64,000 nucleotides of DNA from Rhizobium mongolense subsp. loessense (GTDB lineage: Bacteria; Pseudomonadota; Alphaproteobacteria; Rhizobiales; Rhizobiaceae): positions 1,426,001 through 1,490,000 of the forward strand of contig NZ_FMTM01000001.1 in the NCBI RefSeq assembly GCF_900099775.1, read 5' to 3'. Made by a program: the position numbers and the translations under genes. Each line of letters starts with the position of its first letter. Position 1 is the first letter of the stretch. Positions 44,501 through 53,586 of this stretch are shown here, piece after piece. The notes beneath the pieces are model-generated. The model did not search any database, was not told the DNA's origin, and saw nothing but the letters and a program-made list of their open reading frames with translations.

Positions 44501-45979
44501 CTAGAGCCCACCGTCCATCAGGTCTTTGACCTTCTTGGCCGCGTCGTCCGCTGCCTGGTCGACGGTCATGGCCCCAGTCAGAGCATTCTGGAGCATGTCC
44601 GGGATGATGATGTTCATGATCTCGGGGGCCTGTGGCAGTGCCGGGAACGGGATGCCGTAAGGCAGCATCGAGGTCGTGACATCAAGGAACTTGATGCTGT
44701 CCAAACGTTCCTTCATCCATTTCGTCTTGAAGCCGTTGAGATTTCCCGGGTTCGAGCCGGCATAAGCCATCTTCAGTGACCATTCAGGGCTCGTCCACAT
44801 GCAGATGATAGCTTTTGCCGCCGGCTCGTCTACCTTGCCGCCCTCCACATATTCGGGCTTGAGGATGTGAATGTTTGAGCCGCCAAATACCACGGCACGT
44901 TTGCCGTCGGGGCCAGTCGGGATCAGGCCGTACCGCATATTGTCGATAACGGTCTGCGCCTTTTCCTTGTCGGTGTCCGTCGCCTTTTTCTGCAGGTCGA
45001 GCATAACGTCGTAATCGGACGGATGCGAGATCATCATGCCGAGCTGGCCAGCCAGGAAAAGGGGCTGGTTGTCGGCCTGCTGGTTGGTCAGCGCCGAAAC
45101 CGGTACCGACTTGTCGCGAACATACATATCGTAGGAGGCTTGCAATGCCGCCTTGCTCTGCGGGCTATCGAGCTCGACCTCCTTATAGGTCGGATCGGCG
45201 GTGGCTTCATCGAAGACGCCGCCCCCATAGGCCCACAGCTGCGGCATGAAGCGGTAGGGCGTATTGCCGGCATTTTTGCGAGCCACGAGGCCGTAACCGG
45301 CAATGCCGAGCTTGTCGTGGATCTGCTTGGAATACTTGACGACGTCCCCCCAAGTTGCTGGAGCCTTGTCCGGATCAAGGCCTGCACGCTTGAAGATGTC
45401 GGCGTTCCAGATGAACGCCATCGTCTCATTGTTGGTTGGAATGCCGTAAGTCACATCTTCCCAGGTTACAGCCTTCATGGCGCCGGGCCAGAAATCCTCG
45501 GTCGAATAACCTACATCCTCCGGCTTCAGAGGTTGCAAATAGCCCTTTGAGGCGAACTCAGTGCCGCCTAAGATTTGCAGGCGGACCGCCATGGGCGCGG
45601 CATTGCCAAGCAGCGCGGTGCGGAACTTGTCCAAGAGGTCGTTATAGGTGAGGGCTTGTTCCTCGAGTTCGATGTTTGGATAGGTCTTGCGAAAGGTCGC
45701 GAAGAAATCCTTGTAATACTCGCGCAGGAGGTCGGGGTCGCCCTCGAACACCCCCTGATACCAGAAAGTCAGCCGCCCCTTGTAGTCGAGGGGAGTGACC
45801 TTGCCGCAATCAGCTGCCGTGTCAAAATTCTGTGTGCCGGCAATGGAGCGCACATATTGCGGCGACCACTTGCTCAGGTCGACCGGCGCGCCGAGCGCCG
45901 ACGCCGACATCAGTGATACCATCAAAGCAGTAGATATAGTGCCGCGCAGGACGGCACCGCCGAGTGAAATCCTCGTCAT
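44501..45979 (-). CDS. extracellular solute-binding protein, sugar ABC transporter (family 1)
   Basis: The 492-residue receptor has an N-terminal secretion signal ending near GAPVDLS (about 33). The mature protein contains family-1 binding motifs (GRLTFWYQGVFEGDPDLL, WNADIFKRAGLDPDKAPATWGDVV, MPQLWAYGGGVFD, IICMWTSPEWSLKMAYAGSNPGNLNG). ATG at 45979 follows GGAGGATACCCT. It is the first gene of a six-gene operon 45979->39505 that ends with the dehydratase and RraA-like genes. It diverges from the GntR regulator. Confidence 0.92.
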   Translation of the reverse strand: MTRISLGGAVLRGTISTALMVSLMSASALGAPVDLSKWSPQYVRSIAGTQNFDTAADCGKVTPLDYKGRLTFWYQGVFEGDPDLLREYYKDFFATFRKTYPNIELEEQALTYNDLLDKFRTALLGNAAPMAVRLQILGGTEFASKGYLQPLKPEDVGYSTEDFWPGAMKAVTWEDVTYGIPTNNETMAFIWNADIFKRAGLDPDKAPATWGDVVKYSKQIHDKLGIAGYGLVARKNAGNTPYRFMPQLWAYGGGVFDEATADPTYKEVELDSPQSKAALQASYDMYVRDKSVPVSALTNQQADNQPLFLAGQLGMMISHPSDYDVMLDLQKKATDTDKEKAQTVIDNMRYGLIPTGPDGKRAVVFGGSNIHILKPEYVEGGKVDEPAAKAIICMWTSPEWSLKMAYAGSNPGNLNGFKTKWMKERLDSIKFLDVTTSMLPYGIPFPALPQAPEIMNIIIPDMLQNALTGAMTVDQAADDAAKKVKDLMDGGL

Positions 45980-46123
45980 AGGGTATCCTCCAGGTTCTCC
46001 CATGCCGCTCTGCGTCGAAGCGAGCGGTCTTTGCTCCCCGGCCGCGGGATTTTCCACCCAATGTATCCCTTTGACCTTATCATACGTTTTCAGATCGTGG
46101 ATTGCCTGTCAATAAGAGAAATC

Positions 46124-46136
46124 GTACATTGTTTAC
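46124..46136. promoter_or_regulatory. candidate GntR operator
   Basis: GTACATTGTTTAC is a partly symmetric element (GTAnA...TnTAC) between the divergent binding-protein and GntR genes, 30 bp before the chosen GntR start. GntR sites of the FadR type have this kind of short AT-rich symmetry. Confidence 0.45.
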
Positions 46137-46165
46137 AGACAACTCGCGTGATATCTGAGCAGTGT

Positions 46166-46897
46166 ATGTATCGATTGGGGATAGAATTGGCGGAAACAAG
46201 CGATTTTAAAGCACAGCCACCCGAAGGGATCGACGCTATCGGGGCTTCCAGCGAGGGTGCCTCGCTTTATCAACTGATCAGGGAAGATATCATCGAAGGG
46301 CGGCTCGCTGCCAACGAACGGCTTGTGGTCACCGATCTCGCCCGGCGCCACGGCACCTCGACCAACCCCGTGCGCGAGGCTCTGCAACTGTTGCGCGGGG
46401 AGGGCTTTGTCACCTTCGTTCCCAATCGCGGAGCGCGCGTCCGGCCCATTGATCAGGATTTTGTTCGGGACATCTACGAGATAGGAGTCTTGATCGAGCC
46501 GGCACTGACGCGATGGTTCGTGAATATGGCCACCGTCGAGGACATTGCTGAACTCGAGCGCATCCAAGGCTTGATCGAAGAGAACAACTTCGCCGACACG
46601 TTGAGGCACAGCGAGCTGGACACCGCCTTTCACACCGTAATGTACCAAAGGCACTACAACCGCCATGCCGCCGAGCTTTGGTGGAAGCATCGCGAAGTGC
46701 TTCGGGCCGTGAGCCGGCGTTTCAACTTCACGCTTGCTCGGCGTGCCGCGATCCTTAGCGAGCATCGCGAGCTCATCGCGCATGTAAAAGCGGGAAATGC
46801 GAACGAGGCAGGCGAACTCATTGCACGCCATGTCGAAGGCTCCGGCCGGCACATCCTCGAACACATGCGTGCGCGTAACGCCGCTCGGGCAGGATAG
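46166..46897 (+). CDS. GntR family (FadR-type) transcriptional regulator
   Basis: The 243-residue protein has a GntR winged helix at about 35-95 (LYQLIREDIIEGRLAANERL, VTDLARRHGTSTNPVREALQLLRGEGFV). The all-helical FCD sensor follows (DIYEIGVLIEPALTRWFV, HSELDTAFHTVMYQ, LSEHRELIAHVKAGNANEAGELIARHV). ATG at 46166 is chosen; a longer frame from 46031 crosses the control region, and a TTG at 46187 is also possible. It sits between the ABC operon and the three enolase-family genes, so it probably regulates both. Confidence 0.88.
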   Translation: MYRLGIELAETSDFKAQPPEGIDAIGASSEGASLYQLIREDIIEGRLAANERLVVTDLARRHGTSTNPVREALQLLRGEGFVTFVPNRGARVRPIDQDFVRDIYEIGVLIEPALTRWFVNMATVEDIAELERIQGLIEENNFADTLRHSELDTAFHTVMYQRHYNRHAAELWWKHREVLRAVSRRFNFTLARRAAILSEHRELIAHVKAGNANEAGELIARHVEGSGRHILEHMRARNAARAG

Positions 46898-46951
46898 AAT
46901 ACCTGGCCCGGAATATCGCTATACCGACCACCTCAGATAAGGGCAGTTGAG

Positions 46952-48118
46952 ATGAAAATCACCAGCGTTCGGCCGTGGCTCATCAAGTCCGATGCTTCTT
47001 ATTGGGGAGAGTTTCTGTTCGTCGAAGTAACGACCGATGAGGGGGTGAGCGGCTGGGGAGAGATCACCACCACGACGAGGCTCGCCAATCGCGCCCTCTG
47101 CACGATCCTGAGGCAGATCGGTGCCGCTGTGACAGGCGAGGACCCGGCGCGTATCGAGTATTTGTGGCACAAGATATTCCGCAGCTTCACCTACATGGGC
47201 AGTCGCGGCGCCGCGGTCGAATGCGTGAGCGCCATTGACATAGCCCTCTGGGACATCCAAGGCAAAGTCTTGGGTAAGCCGATTTACGAGCTGTTGGGCG
47301 GGCCAGTACGCGATGAAATTGCGCTCTACACCCACCCTAACCAGGCTAAATTTACCAGCAATGAGGCTGTTGTCCGCGAAATTCGAGACATCGTCGAGTC
47401 CGGCCACACTGCGCTCAAGTTCGATCCTTTCCCCCAACAAGGCCGCACCGCCAACGGACAGCCTCGCGAACAGCGGGACGGCTACCTCGATGGCAGCATG
47501 ACCCGCAAGGATGAGCGCGAAGCCGCCGAACTCACGGCTCTGATCCGCGAAACGGCGGGCTCTGATGTAGACATCCTCATTGATGCGCATGGCCGGTTCG
47601 ACGTTCCCACTGCCATTCGCCTTTGTCGGAGCCTCGAGGAAGCTGGTCAGATCGACTGGTTCGAGGAGCCCTGTCCACCGGAGAGCCTCAACGCTCTCAG
47701 ACAGGTCCGTGAGAAGGTCAGTGCCGCCATCTCGTGGGGCGAGCGCGGCCATACGAAGTGGGATTTCGTGCCGGTGCTCGAAAACAAGCTCGCCGACTAC
47801 ATCATGCCGGACGTCACCTGGACCGGCGGCATTACCGAACTCAAGAAGATTTCTGCCCTATGCGAAGCCTACTACATCCCGGTCTCGCCACATGACGCCG
47901 CAGGACCGATCAACGTGGTTGCGGGAGCGCAGGTGATGATGACCGTTCCTAACTTCTACAAACTCGAAACGTCAGAGTGGAACCTGGACAAATACGATCA
48001 CCTCATCGACAGACCACTCGATGTTTCGAACGGGAGCCTTAAGCTTACGCCCAAGCCTGGTCTCGGCGTCGAAATGAACCGCGACTACCTTCAAAATCAC
48101 GAGATAGAGCTGGATTAG
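46952..48118 (+). CDS. enolase-superfamily (MR/MLE) protein, probable sugar-acid dehydratase
   Basis: The 388-residue protein keeps the MR-type active site: K156 in ALKFDPF, candidate metal ligands D211 (LIDAHGR), E238/E239 (WFEEP) and E264 (WGERG), D287 and H314 (VSPHDAAGP), with H213 next to the first ligand. The D-x-H plus second H pattern is like galactonate and mannonate dehydratases. ATG at 46952 follows GGGCAGTTGAG. It lies 54 bp after the GntR gene. The substrate is probably an aldonic or uronic acid, not assignable by eye. Confidence 0.85.
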   Translation: MKITSVRPWLIKSDASYWGEFLFVEVTTDEGVSGWGEITTTTRLANRALCTILRQIGAAVTGEDPARIEYLWHKIFRSFTYMGSRGAAVECVSAIDIALWDIQGKVLGKPIYELLGGPVRDEIALYTHPNQAKFTSNEAVVREIRDIVESGHTALKFDPFPQQGRTANGQPREQRDGYLDGSMTRKDEREAAELTALIRETAGSDVDILIDAHGRFDVPTAIRLCRSLEEAGQIDWFEEPCPPESLNALRQVREKVSAAISWGERGHTKWDFVPVLENKLADYIMPDVTWTGGITELKKISALCEAYYIPVSPHDAAGPINVVAGAQVMMTVPNFYKLETSEWNLDKYDHLIDRPLDVSNGSLKLTPKPGLGVEMNRDYLQNHEIELD

Positions 48119-48186
48119 CTAGCAACGCTCTACGCCGCCTCAGCGTGCGCGACGACGAGCCTCTCCGACCACAACGAGGATAAATC

Positions 48187-49548
48187 ATGCCAGAGGCAGA
48201 TGGAGCCGACGAGGCGCTCAATCGGGTGAACACGCATTCCAAGCCATCCGACCTTCGCATCACCGACATGCGGGTAGCCGAAATTGTCGGCGCGCCGTTC
48301 ACCTCGGTGCTGCTCAAGATTTACACGAACCAGGGCATCGTCGGGCTTGGCGAGGTGCGCGACGGTGCCAGCGCCACCTACGCGCTGATGCTGAAGAGCC
48401 GGTTGCTTGGCGAGAACCCTTGCCACATCGATCGACTGTTTCGCCGGATCAAGCAGTTCGGCGGGCACGGCCGGCAAGGCGGTGGCGTATCGGCGGTTGA
48501 AATCGCGTTGTGGGATCTTGCCGGCAAGGCCTATGGCGTCCCTATCTACCAGATGCTCGGCGGCCGGTTTCGGGAGAAAGTGCGTGTCTACTGCGACACT
48601 GATGCCACCGTGCCGAGCGGCACCGAGACCGGCAGGCGCCTCAAGCAACGCATGGAGCTCGGGTTCACTTTCCTCAAGATGGATCTGGGGCTGATGCAGA
48701 TCGCGGAGGTGCCCGGTGCGGTCGTTTTTCCTGCCGGCTCACTGGAAGGGTACCGCGACCACCCCGGCCGCGGCCCGCTGAAGACCGTTGAAGAGCGGCG
48801 CGTCCGCAACGCTGCGTACGATTTGCATAACGTCCCGCACCCGTTTACCGGCCTCCACTTTTCCGACAAGGGCCTGGACCTGCTTGAGCAATACATTGCC
48901 GAGGTTCGTGAGGTCATCGGCATGCAGGTTCCACTCGCGATCGACCATATCGGCCATATCTCCATGCAGAACGGCATTCGCCTTGCCAGGCGAATTGAAA
49001 AATACGTGCCAGCCTGGCTCGAGGATGTGATCCCATGGCAGTATACCGAGCAGTACCGACAACTGCAGGACGCAACCACGGTGCCGATCTGCACCGGCGA
49101 GGACATATACCTCAAGGAGGGCTTCGAGCCTCTGCTCAAGAGCGGCGGCGTCTCCGTTATCCATCCGGACCTGCTCACCAGCGGGGGCATCCTCGAGACC
49201 AAGAAGATCGGTGATATGGCGCAGGACCATGGTGTCGCCATGGCCATCCACATGGCAGAAAGTCCAATCGCCGCAATGGCCGCCGCACATGTCGCGACGG
49301 CGACCGAAAATTTCATGGCGCTCGAATACCATTCCGCCGATGTCGACTGGTGGGACGATATCGTCACCGGCCTTCCCAAGCCACTGGTGAAGGACGGGTT
49401 TATCACTGTTCCGGACAAGCCGGGCCTGGGGATTGACGACGTCGTCGACGAGATGATCTCGCAACATCTGCAGCCGGGTATCACCGGCATCTGGCAGCCC
49501 ACGGATCACTGGGACGATGAATATTCCTGGGATCGCACCTGGAGCTGA
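48187..49548 (+). CDS. enolase-superfamily (MR/MLE) protein, extended form
   Basis: The 453-residue protein is longer than the usual 380-400, with an insertion at about 170-235 between the lysine strand (FLKMDLGL, K164) and the first metal ligand (D253 in AIDHIGHIS). Other ligands are E279 (WLEDVIP) and E305 (TGEDIYL); D328 and H355 (AIHMAESP) complete the likely base pair. It shares WLED and TGE.IYL with the next gene, so the two are closer to each other than to the first two family members here. ATG at 48187 follows GAGGATAAATC. Probable acid-sugar dehydratase or epimerase. Confidence 0.82.
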   Translation: MPEADGADEALNRVNTHSKPSDLRITDMRVAEIVGAPFTSVLLKIYTNQGIVGLGEVRDGASATYALMLKSRLLGENPCHIDRLFRRIKQFGGHGRQGGGVSAVEIALWDLAGKAYGVPIYQMLGGRFREKVRVYCDTDATVPSGTETGRRLKQRMELGFTFLKMDLGLMQIAEVPGAVVFPAGSLEGYRDHPGRGPLKTVEERRVRNAAYDLHNVPHPFTGLHFSDKGLDLLEQYIAEVREVIGMQVPLAIDHIGHISMQNGIRLARRIEKYVPAWLEDVIPWQYTEQYRQLQDATTVPICTGEDIYLKEGFEPLLKSGGVSVIHPDLLTSGGILETKKIGDMAQDHGVAMAIHMAESPIAAMAAAHVATATENFMALEYHSADVDWWDDIVTGLPKPLVKDGFITVPDKPGLGIDDVVDEMISQHLQPGITGIWQPTDHWDDEYSWDRTWS

Positions 49549-49565
49549 GGCGGAAAGGAACGAAA

Positions 49566-50762
49566 ATGAAGATCACCGATCTGCGCTGCGCCGTTATCGG
49601 CAAACACCCGATCGTCCGCATCGTGACGGACGAGGGCCTCCATGGCTTGGGCGAAGTCGAATTCACCAAGTCCTACCTCAAGCCCTGGGTGCTGCATTTC
49701 CGCGAGGCGCTGATCGGCGAGGATCCGACTGACGTCGAGAGAGTGATGCTGAAGATCCGCCAACGCGGCTCTTTCAAGCCCTACGGCGCGGCGGTGAGCG
49801 CTATCGAGCATGCGCTGTGGGATATTGCCGGCAAGGCCGCGGGCGTGCCCGTCTATAAACTGCTCGGCGGCAAGGTGCGCGACAAGGTGCGCGTCTACAA
49901 CGGCTCGATCCGCCAGAAACGCACGGGCGACCGGCCGGAGGATTACGCCGCTGACGTCAAATGGATGATGGAGCAGCCGCAGAACTTCTTCATGGTCAAG
50001 CAAGGAATCTCGTTCCACTCCAACATGAAGGACACCATTGAGGGCTTCCACTACGGCGTGACGCAGAAGGCCGGCTATCACGGTGCCATGGATCAGGGCG
50101 TGATCAGCGAGCGCGGTTTCAATCACATACTCGACTGCGTGATCGCGATGAAGGAAGTGCTGGGCGACAAAGTCAGCCTGGCGCTCGACTGCGGTCCGGG
50201 CTGGATGCTGCCCGATGCGATCAAGTTCGCTCGCGCGGTCGAGAAGTACAATTTGATGTGGCTCGAGGACATGCTGACCGGCGACTATGTGCCGTGGGTC
50301 AATCCGCAGGCCTATCGGGAACTGACCATCTCCACCACGACGCCAATCCACACTGGCGAGCAGATCTACCTGCGGCACAATTTCAAGGAACTGATCGAGA
50401 CGCAGGCGGTGCGCGTCATCGGCCCTGATCCAGCCGATGTTGGCGGCATTGCCGAACTCAAATGGGTCGCTGAGCACGCCTACATGCACTCGATCCTGAT
50501 GGCACCGCACGGGGTCGCCAACGGCCTGCTAGGCCTCGGCGCGTTGATCAATGTCTGCGCCACCTTGCCTGCAAATTACATCGCGTTCGAATATCCGAGC
50601 GCCGCTGACCCCTGGTGGGAGGATCTGGTAATCGGCTTGCCACCGCAGATCGTGAAGGACAGCATGGTGGACCTACTGGAAGCGCCGGGGCTGGGCCTCG
50701 ATATCGACGCCGAAGCGGCCAGGAGATATCTCAGGGAAGAGGATGCGGGCTTCTTCGACTGA
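49566..50762 (+). CDS. enolase-superfamily (MR/MLE) protein
   Basis: The 398-residue protein has K145 (FFMVKQG), candidate metal ligands D208 (LALDCGPG), E234 (WLEDML) and E265 (TGEQIYL), and D288 with H315 (MAPHGVANG). No histidine follows the first ligand (DCG), unlike the first two members, so its chemistry may differ. ATG at 49566 follows GGAAAGGAACGAAA, 17 bp after the previous gene. It is the last gene of the GntR operon. Confidence 0.83.
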   Translation: MKITDLRCAVIGKHPIVRIVTDEGLHGLGEVEFTKSYLKPWVLHFREALIGEDPTDVERVMLKIRQRGSFKPYGAAVSAIEHALWDIAGKAAGVPVYKLLGGKVRDKVRVYNGSIRQKRTGDRPEDYAADVKWMMEQPQNFFMVKQGISFHSNMKDTIEGFHYGVTQKAGYHGAMDQGVISERGFNHILDCVIAMKEVLGDKVSLALDCGPGWMLPDAIKFARAVEKYNLMWLEDMLTGDYVPWVNPQAYRELTISTTTPIHTGEQIYLRHNFKELIETQAVRVIGPDPADVGGIAELKWVAEHAYMHSILMAPHGVANGLLGLGALINVCATLPANYIAFEYPSAADPWWEDLVIGLPPQIVKDSMVDLLEAPGLGLDIDAEAARRYLREEDAGFFD

Positions 50763-51028
50763 ACCTCCCTCCACCTGCACGACGTGAATCGTCTACGCAA
50801 ATTACTGTGGAGGCAGGACTTGGGCTACCATCGCGACACTTCTCCAGACCGCCAAAATGAACAACGTCGATCCACAGGCCTAGCTAACTCAGACGCTTGA
50901 TCGCCTCTCTAACGCATGGCCCAGCAGTAAGATTGAGGCGCTCATGCCTTGGAACCACGCCGCCTGAACGGTCTCGCTAGACGCTTACTCATTGGTTTCG
51001 GTTTCAGGATTTGTCCCGTTCGGGTCTT

Positions 51029-51051
51029 AAAACAGTCCACTGGACTGTTTT
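51029..51051. repeat. palindromic intergenic hairpin
   Basis: AAAACAGTCC (51029-51038) and GGACTGTTTT (51042-51051) form a perfect 10-bp stem with a 3-bp loop. It could terminate transcription in both directions. I recall similar palindromes between genes in other rhizobia, so it may be a dispersed element. Confidence 0.6.
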
Positions 51052-51170
51052 ATCGGGCCGGCCCGAGCGACCGCTCACCCTTCAGGTTATGGTCCGCAGG
51101 ACGAGGAGCTACCATTGCCAGCGAAGATGAAGTCTTCGCGCCAGCGATATTGCTCTCTTCTGGCAACGCA

Positions 51171-51195
51171 AAAAGCCCGCACGAGGCGGGCTTTT
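51171..51195. terminator. terminator-like hairpin
   Basis: AAAAGCCCGC (51171-51180) and GCGGGCTTTT (51186-51195) pair perfectly over the loop ACGAG. The A and T flanks make it bidirectional. No gene ends immediately beside it, so it may be left from a lost gene or an unseen RNA. Confidence 0.75.
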
Positions 51196-51214
51196 GAGTA
51201 TGGTCCATTTGGAA

Positions 51215-51256
51215 TTTGGTTGCGGGGGCCTGATGGCGCGGAGACTTGTAAATTTT
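51215..51256 (+). repeat. right copy of the 42-bp imperfect direct repeat
   Basis: It matches 39315-39356 at 35 of 42 positions without gaps, including the first 19 bases. The two copies bound an 11.9-kb block with the ABC importer, GntR and enolase-family genes. Confidence 0.6.
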
Positions 51257-51505
51257 CACCCTATGGCAATCGAGCCGCAGGCCTCCACGGTTTTCTGTGT
51301 TTGAAGCAAATACTCCCGGCGTTAACGCAGAAGGTGCGAATGTTTTTTAAACGAGCTCATTGGCCTGGGTCTCGCAGGCCGTGATCTGGTTGACGTGACG
51401 ATCAAATTCTTCGTGGCCCATTGCTAAAATGCCATCAGATTTATTCACCTGGTATTTCACCGAAGCCCTTAAAGATAGCGACCACTGCAAAAGCTCCGTT
51501 AATCG

Positions 51506-52264
51506 ATGACTCTGCAATTTCGTTGTCGCCAGGCCGTAATCGCCCCGCATATCAAGAAGGCAACGCTCCGCGCCCTCGCCTCTGCGACTGGAGCGACAGT
51601 GGTCGTTTGGGCACTGAGCCTGCTTGTTCCCGAACCTCCATTTTGGGTGGAATTGACCGCCGTGGCGTTAATATCGGCTGCTCTCACATTTCGGTTTCAA
51701 TTGGCAATCTGTCTGCGCAACGACGCGCTTCGTGATACCCAAAAAGAACTTCAGTACGCGCTCCGTCATGATCCCGTCACGGGTACATTGCGCGCCAGCG
51801 AATTTGCGAACTCAGTCGAGCAAGCGATAGACCGCAGGCGCGTGAGCAGCGCGGAAAACCCGGATGGCGTTATGCTCGTTCTCAATGTCGGTAATTTCGA
51901 TGAGATCGGTCGTCGCTATGGTCCGCAATGGGCCGACACGCTGCTTCAATCGATTGTTCGGATCGTACATTCTTCCCTGCGCTATGGTGATCTCGTCGCC
52001 CGCCTTGCCTCCGACGAACTCGGCATCTATTTGCCCGGCACAACAACGGAAAATGCCAGCGACATCTGCGAGCGCATCCGCGCGCGGGTGCAGGAAACCA
52101 CGTTCACAGCCGGACAAGAGCGCCAGATATCGGTGACGGTGCGGCTTGGCGGTACCAGGGTCGAGGACCAGGCCGACTTTCAGGCACTTCGCGAGGCTGC
52201 TAACCGCGCCGCCCTCGCGGAGGAAGAAGCTGGCCCACCCCTATTCCGGGAGCTGTTCTCGTGA
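51506..52264 (+). CDS. membrane protein with degenerate GGDEF domain
   Basis: The 252-residue protein has two predicted membrane segments (about 29-41 and 46-66), then a GGDEF-fold domain from about 80 (HDPVTGTLRASEF near 89-100, matching the usual DxLTGLxNR region; FDEIGRRYGPQWADTLL; GDLVARLASDELGIYLPG). The catalytic GGDEF signature is replaced by ASDEL (168-172), so diguanylate cyclase activity is unlikely. It may bind nucleotide or act as a regulatory partner. It lies between the catabolic block and the polysaccharide locus. Confidence 0.8.
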   Translation: MTLQFRCRQAVIAPHIKKATLRALASATGATVVVWALSLLVPEPPFWVELTAVALISAALTFRFQLAICLRNDALRDTQKELQYALRHDPVTGTLRASEFANSVEQAIDRRRVSSAENPDGVMLVLNVGNFDEIGRRYGPQWADTLLQSIVRIVHSSLRYGDLVARLASDELGIYLPGTTTENASDICERIRARVQETTFTAGQERQISVTVRLGGTRVEDQADFQALREAANRAALAEEEAGPPLFRELFS

Positions 52265-52454
52265 CCGAGAGGGTTTAGGGTCTGCCGCGAATAATCGGGC
52301 TTTACGGTCTTTAGACCAGAGCTGCCTCCGGCGGCCGTCGTCTTATCCTTAACAGGGACGGGGAATGCAACCAGTTGTGTATCCGCCGACCGTCCGTCAC
52401 CGTTTCCCATCGCGGCCGCGCGGACCTTGGCTACGAACGGACAGATTTGACCCG

Positions 52455-53582
52455 TCATCTCGCTACCCCGCCGCTATTGGCCTCGGTGGCCGCAACGCCG
52501 GCCGGGCTCAAGGCGCCGCAACGCCAGACGCTGTAGACCGGTTGGGTGTCCCAGTCATAGTAAAAGGCCGCTTTCAGCCTTCCCTTCTCCATCAGCTCCG
52601 CGAAGCTGCGGCGCACGGCACGGACCGCCACTTCCCGCTCGCGATCATCGACCGGGCAGGAAAGCGCGGTGTTGGCAATGCCCCATTCGCTCACCCAGCA
52701 CGGCTTGCCTTCCCCTTCAGGCCGGCAAAAGTCGAGAAGCGTCGTCACATAGCGTGCAAGCGCCGCGTCATCTTTGCGCCCCGGGTAGACATGAATGCCG
52801 TAGCCATCGACCAGCGCATCGATCCCCCGCTTCCGCAGGAGTGAAATGAACTCGCCGGGTTCGAGCCGTTCCATGCCGCGGCGGTCGGCCTCGCCAGTGC
52901 CGACGTCGGAAAGTCCGGCCGAAATCAGAAGCGCGTCGCGGCTATCGACCGTCGCCCGCAATTCTTCCCGGGTGATGCGGAGGGCGCCGACATATGCGTC
53001 GAGCCCGCGTTCGAAGGCCGAGCGATTTGCGACTTCCGAAACGTTGCGCGGCGTCTGCCGCCCAGGTTTTTCATAGACGACGAGGTCGCCGTTGTAAGCG
53101 CTGTAGTTTATTTCATTTCCGGGCTCGACGGCGTCGATGCGGATGCCCAATTCGTCAATGCGGCGAAGCGCCGAGCGCAACTGCGCTCGGTAGAGATCGA
53201 GATCGAGATCCGAAAGCCGCTGAACATCCCAGATGCGGCCGAAACCGGTGCGAGAACGCGCCTCCGCGGGATAATAATCCTTGTTGCCGAGTTGGATCTC
53301 GAGGAGGATTTTCAACCCCCGCCGGTCCGCCATTTCGAGCGCTTCGATGCTCTTGTCCACCGGTCTCGACAGCGAAAGCCGGACATGGGTGATACCGCTT
53401 GCCACGATTTCATTCAGTACGCGCTCCTGATCGCCGCGAGAAAGCCAGGCTAGGTTTACGCGGTTGATTCCGATACGATCGGAGAGCACTTCGTCAGCGC
53501 CCGCCGGCAGCGCCGGGGCAAAGGCCCAGAGCACTGCCAGCGCGCAAGCAAGGCGCGCTCGCGTTTGCGCCAACACCCTCAT
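52455..53582 (-). CDS. secreted glycoside hydrolase-like TIM-barrel protein
   Basis: The 375-residue protein has a signal peptide (RLACALAVLWAFAPALPAGA, about 10-29). The barrel has the clan-A pattern: N156-E157 in EPGNEINY as candidate acid/base and E299 in CWVSEWGIA as candidate nucleophile, with GYGIHVYPG between them. ATG at 53582 overlaps no upstream gene; the longer frame to 53612 does. It is the last gene of the minus-strand operon from 60166, so it may trim or release the polysaccharide made by its neighbours. Confidence 0.8.
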   Translation of the reverse strand: MRVLAQTRARLACALAVLWAFAPALPAGADEVLSDRIGINRVNLAWLSRGDQERVLNEIVASGITHVRLSLSRPVDKSIEALEMADRRGLKILLEIQLGNKDYYPAEARSRTGFGRIWDVQRLSDLDLDLYRAQLRSALRRIDELGIRIDAVEPGNEINYSAYNGDLVVYEKPGRQTPRNVSEVANRSAFERGLDAYVGALRITREELRATVDSRDALLISAGLSDVGTGEADRRGMERLEPGEFISLLRKRGIDALVDGYGIHVYPGRKDDAALARYVTTLLDFCRPEGEGKPCWVSEWGIANTALSCPVDDREREVAVRAVRRSFAELMEKGRLKAAFYYDWDTQPVYSVWRCGALSPAGVAATEANSGGVAR

Positions 53583-53586
53583 CCGC

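Larger units (their letters stand above)
50763..51505. other. 743-bp gap without a supported gene
   Basis: No convincing coding sequence was found on either strand. The stretch holds a 23-bp palindromic hairpin (51029-51051), a small hairpin (51121-51139), a terminator-like hairpin (51171-51195) and the right copy of the 42-bp repeat (51215-51256). The short reading frames here have no recognisable motifs. Confidence 0.6.

Noticed and set aside
51215..51256. possible tRNA-Met gene
   Set aside because: Only the first 15 bases resemble a tRNA 3' end; no cloverleaf or anticodon stem follows.
51115..51384. 89-residue frame over the terminator and right repeat
   Set aside because: It reads through a perfect terminator hairpin and has basic, composition-driven sequence.
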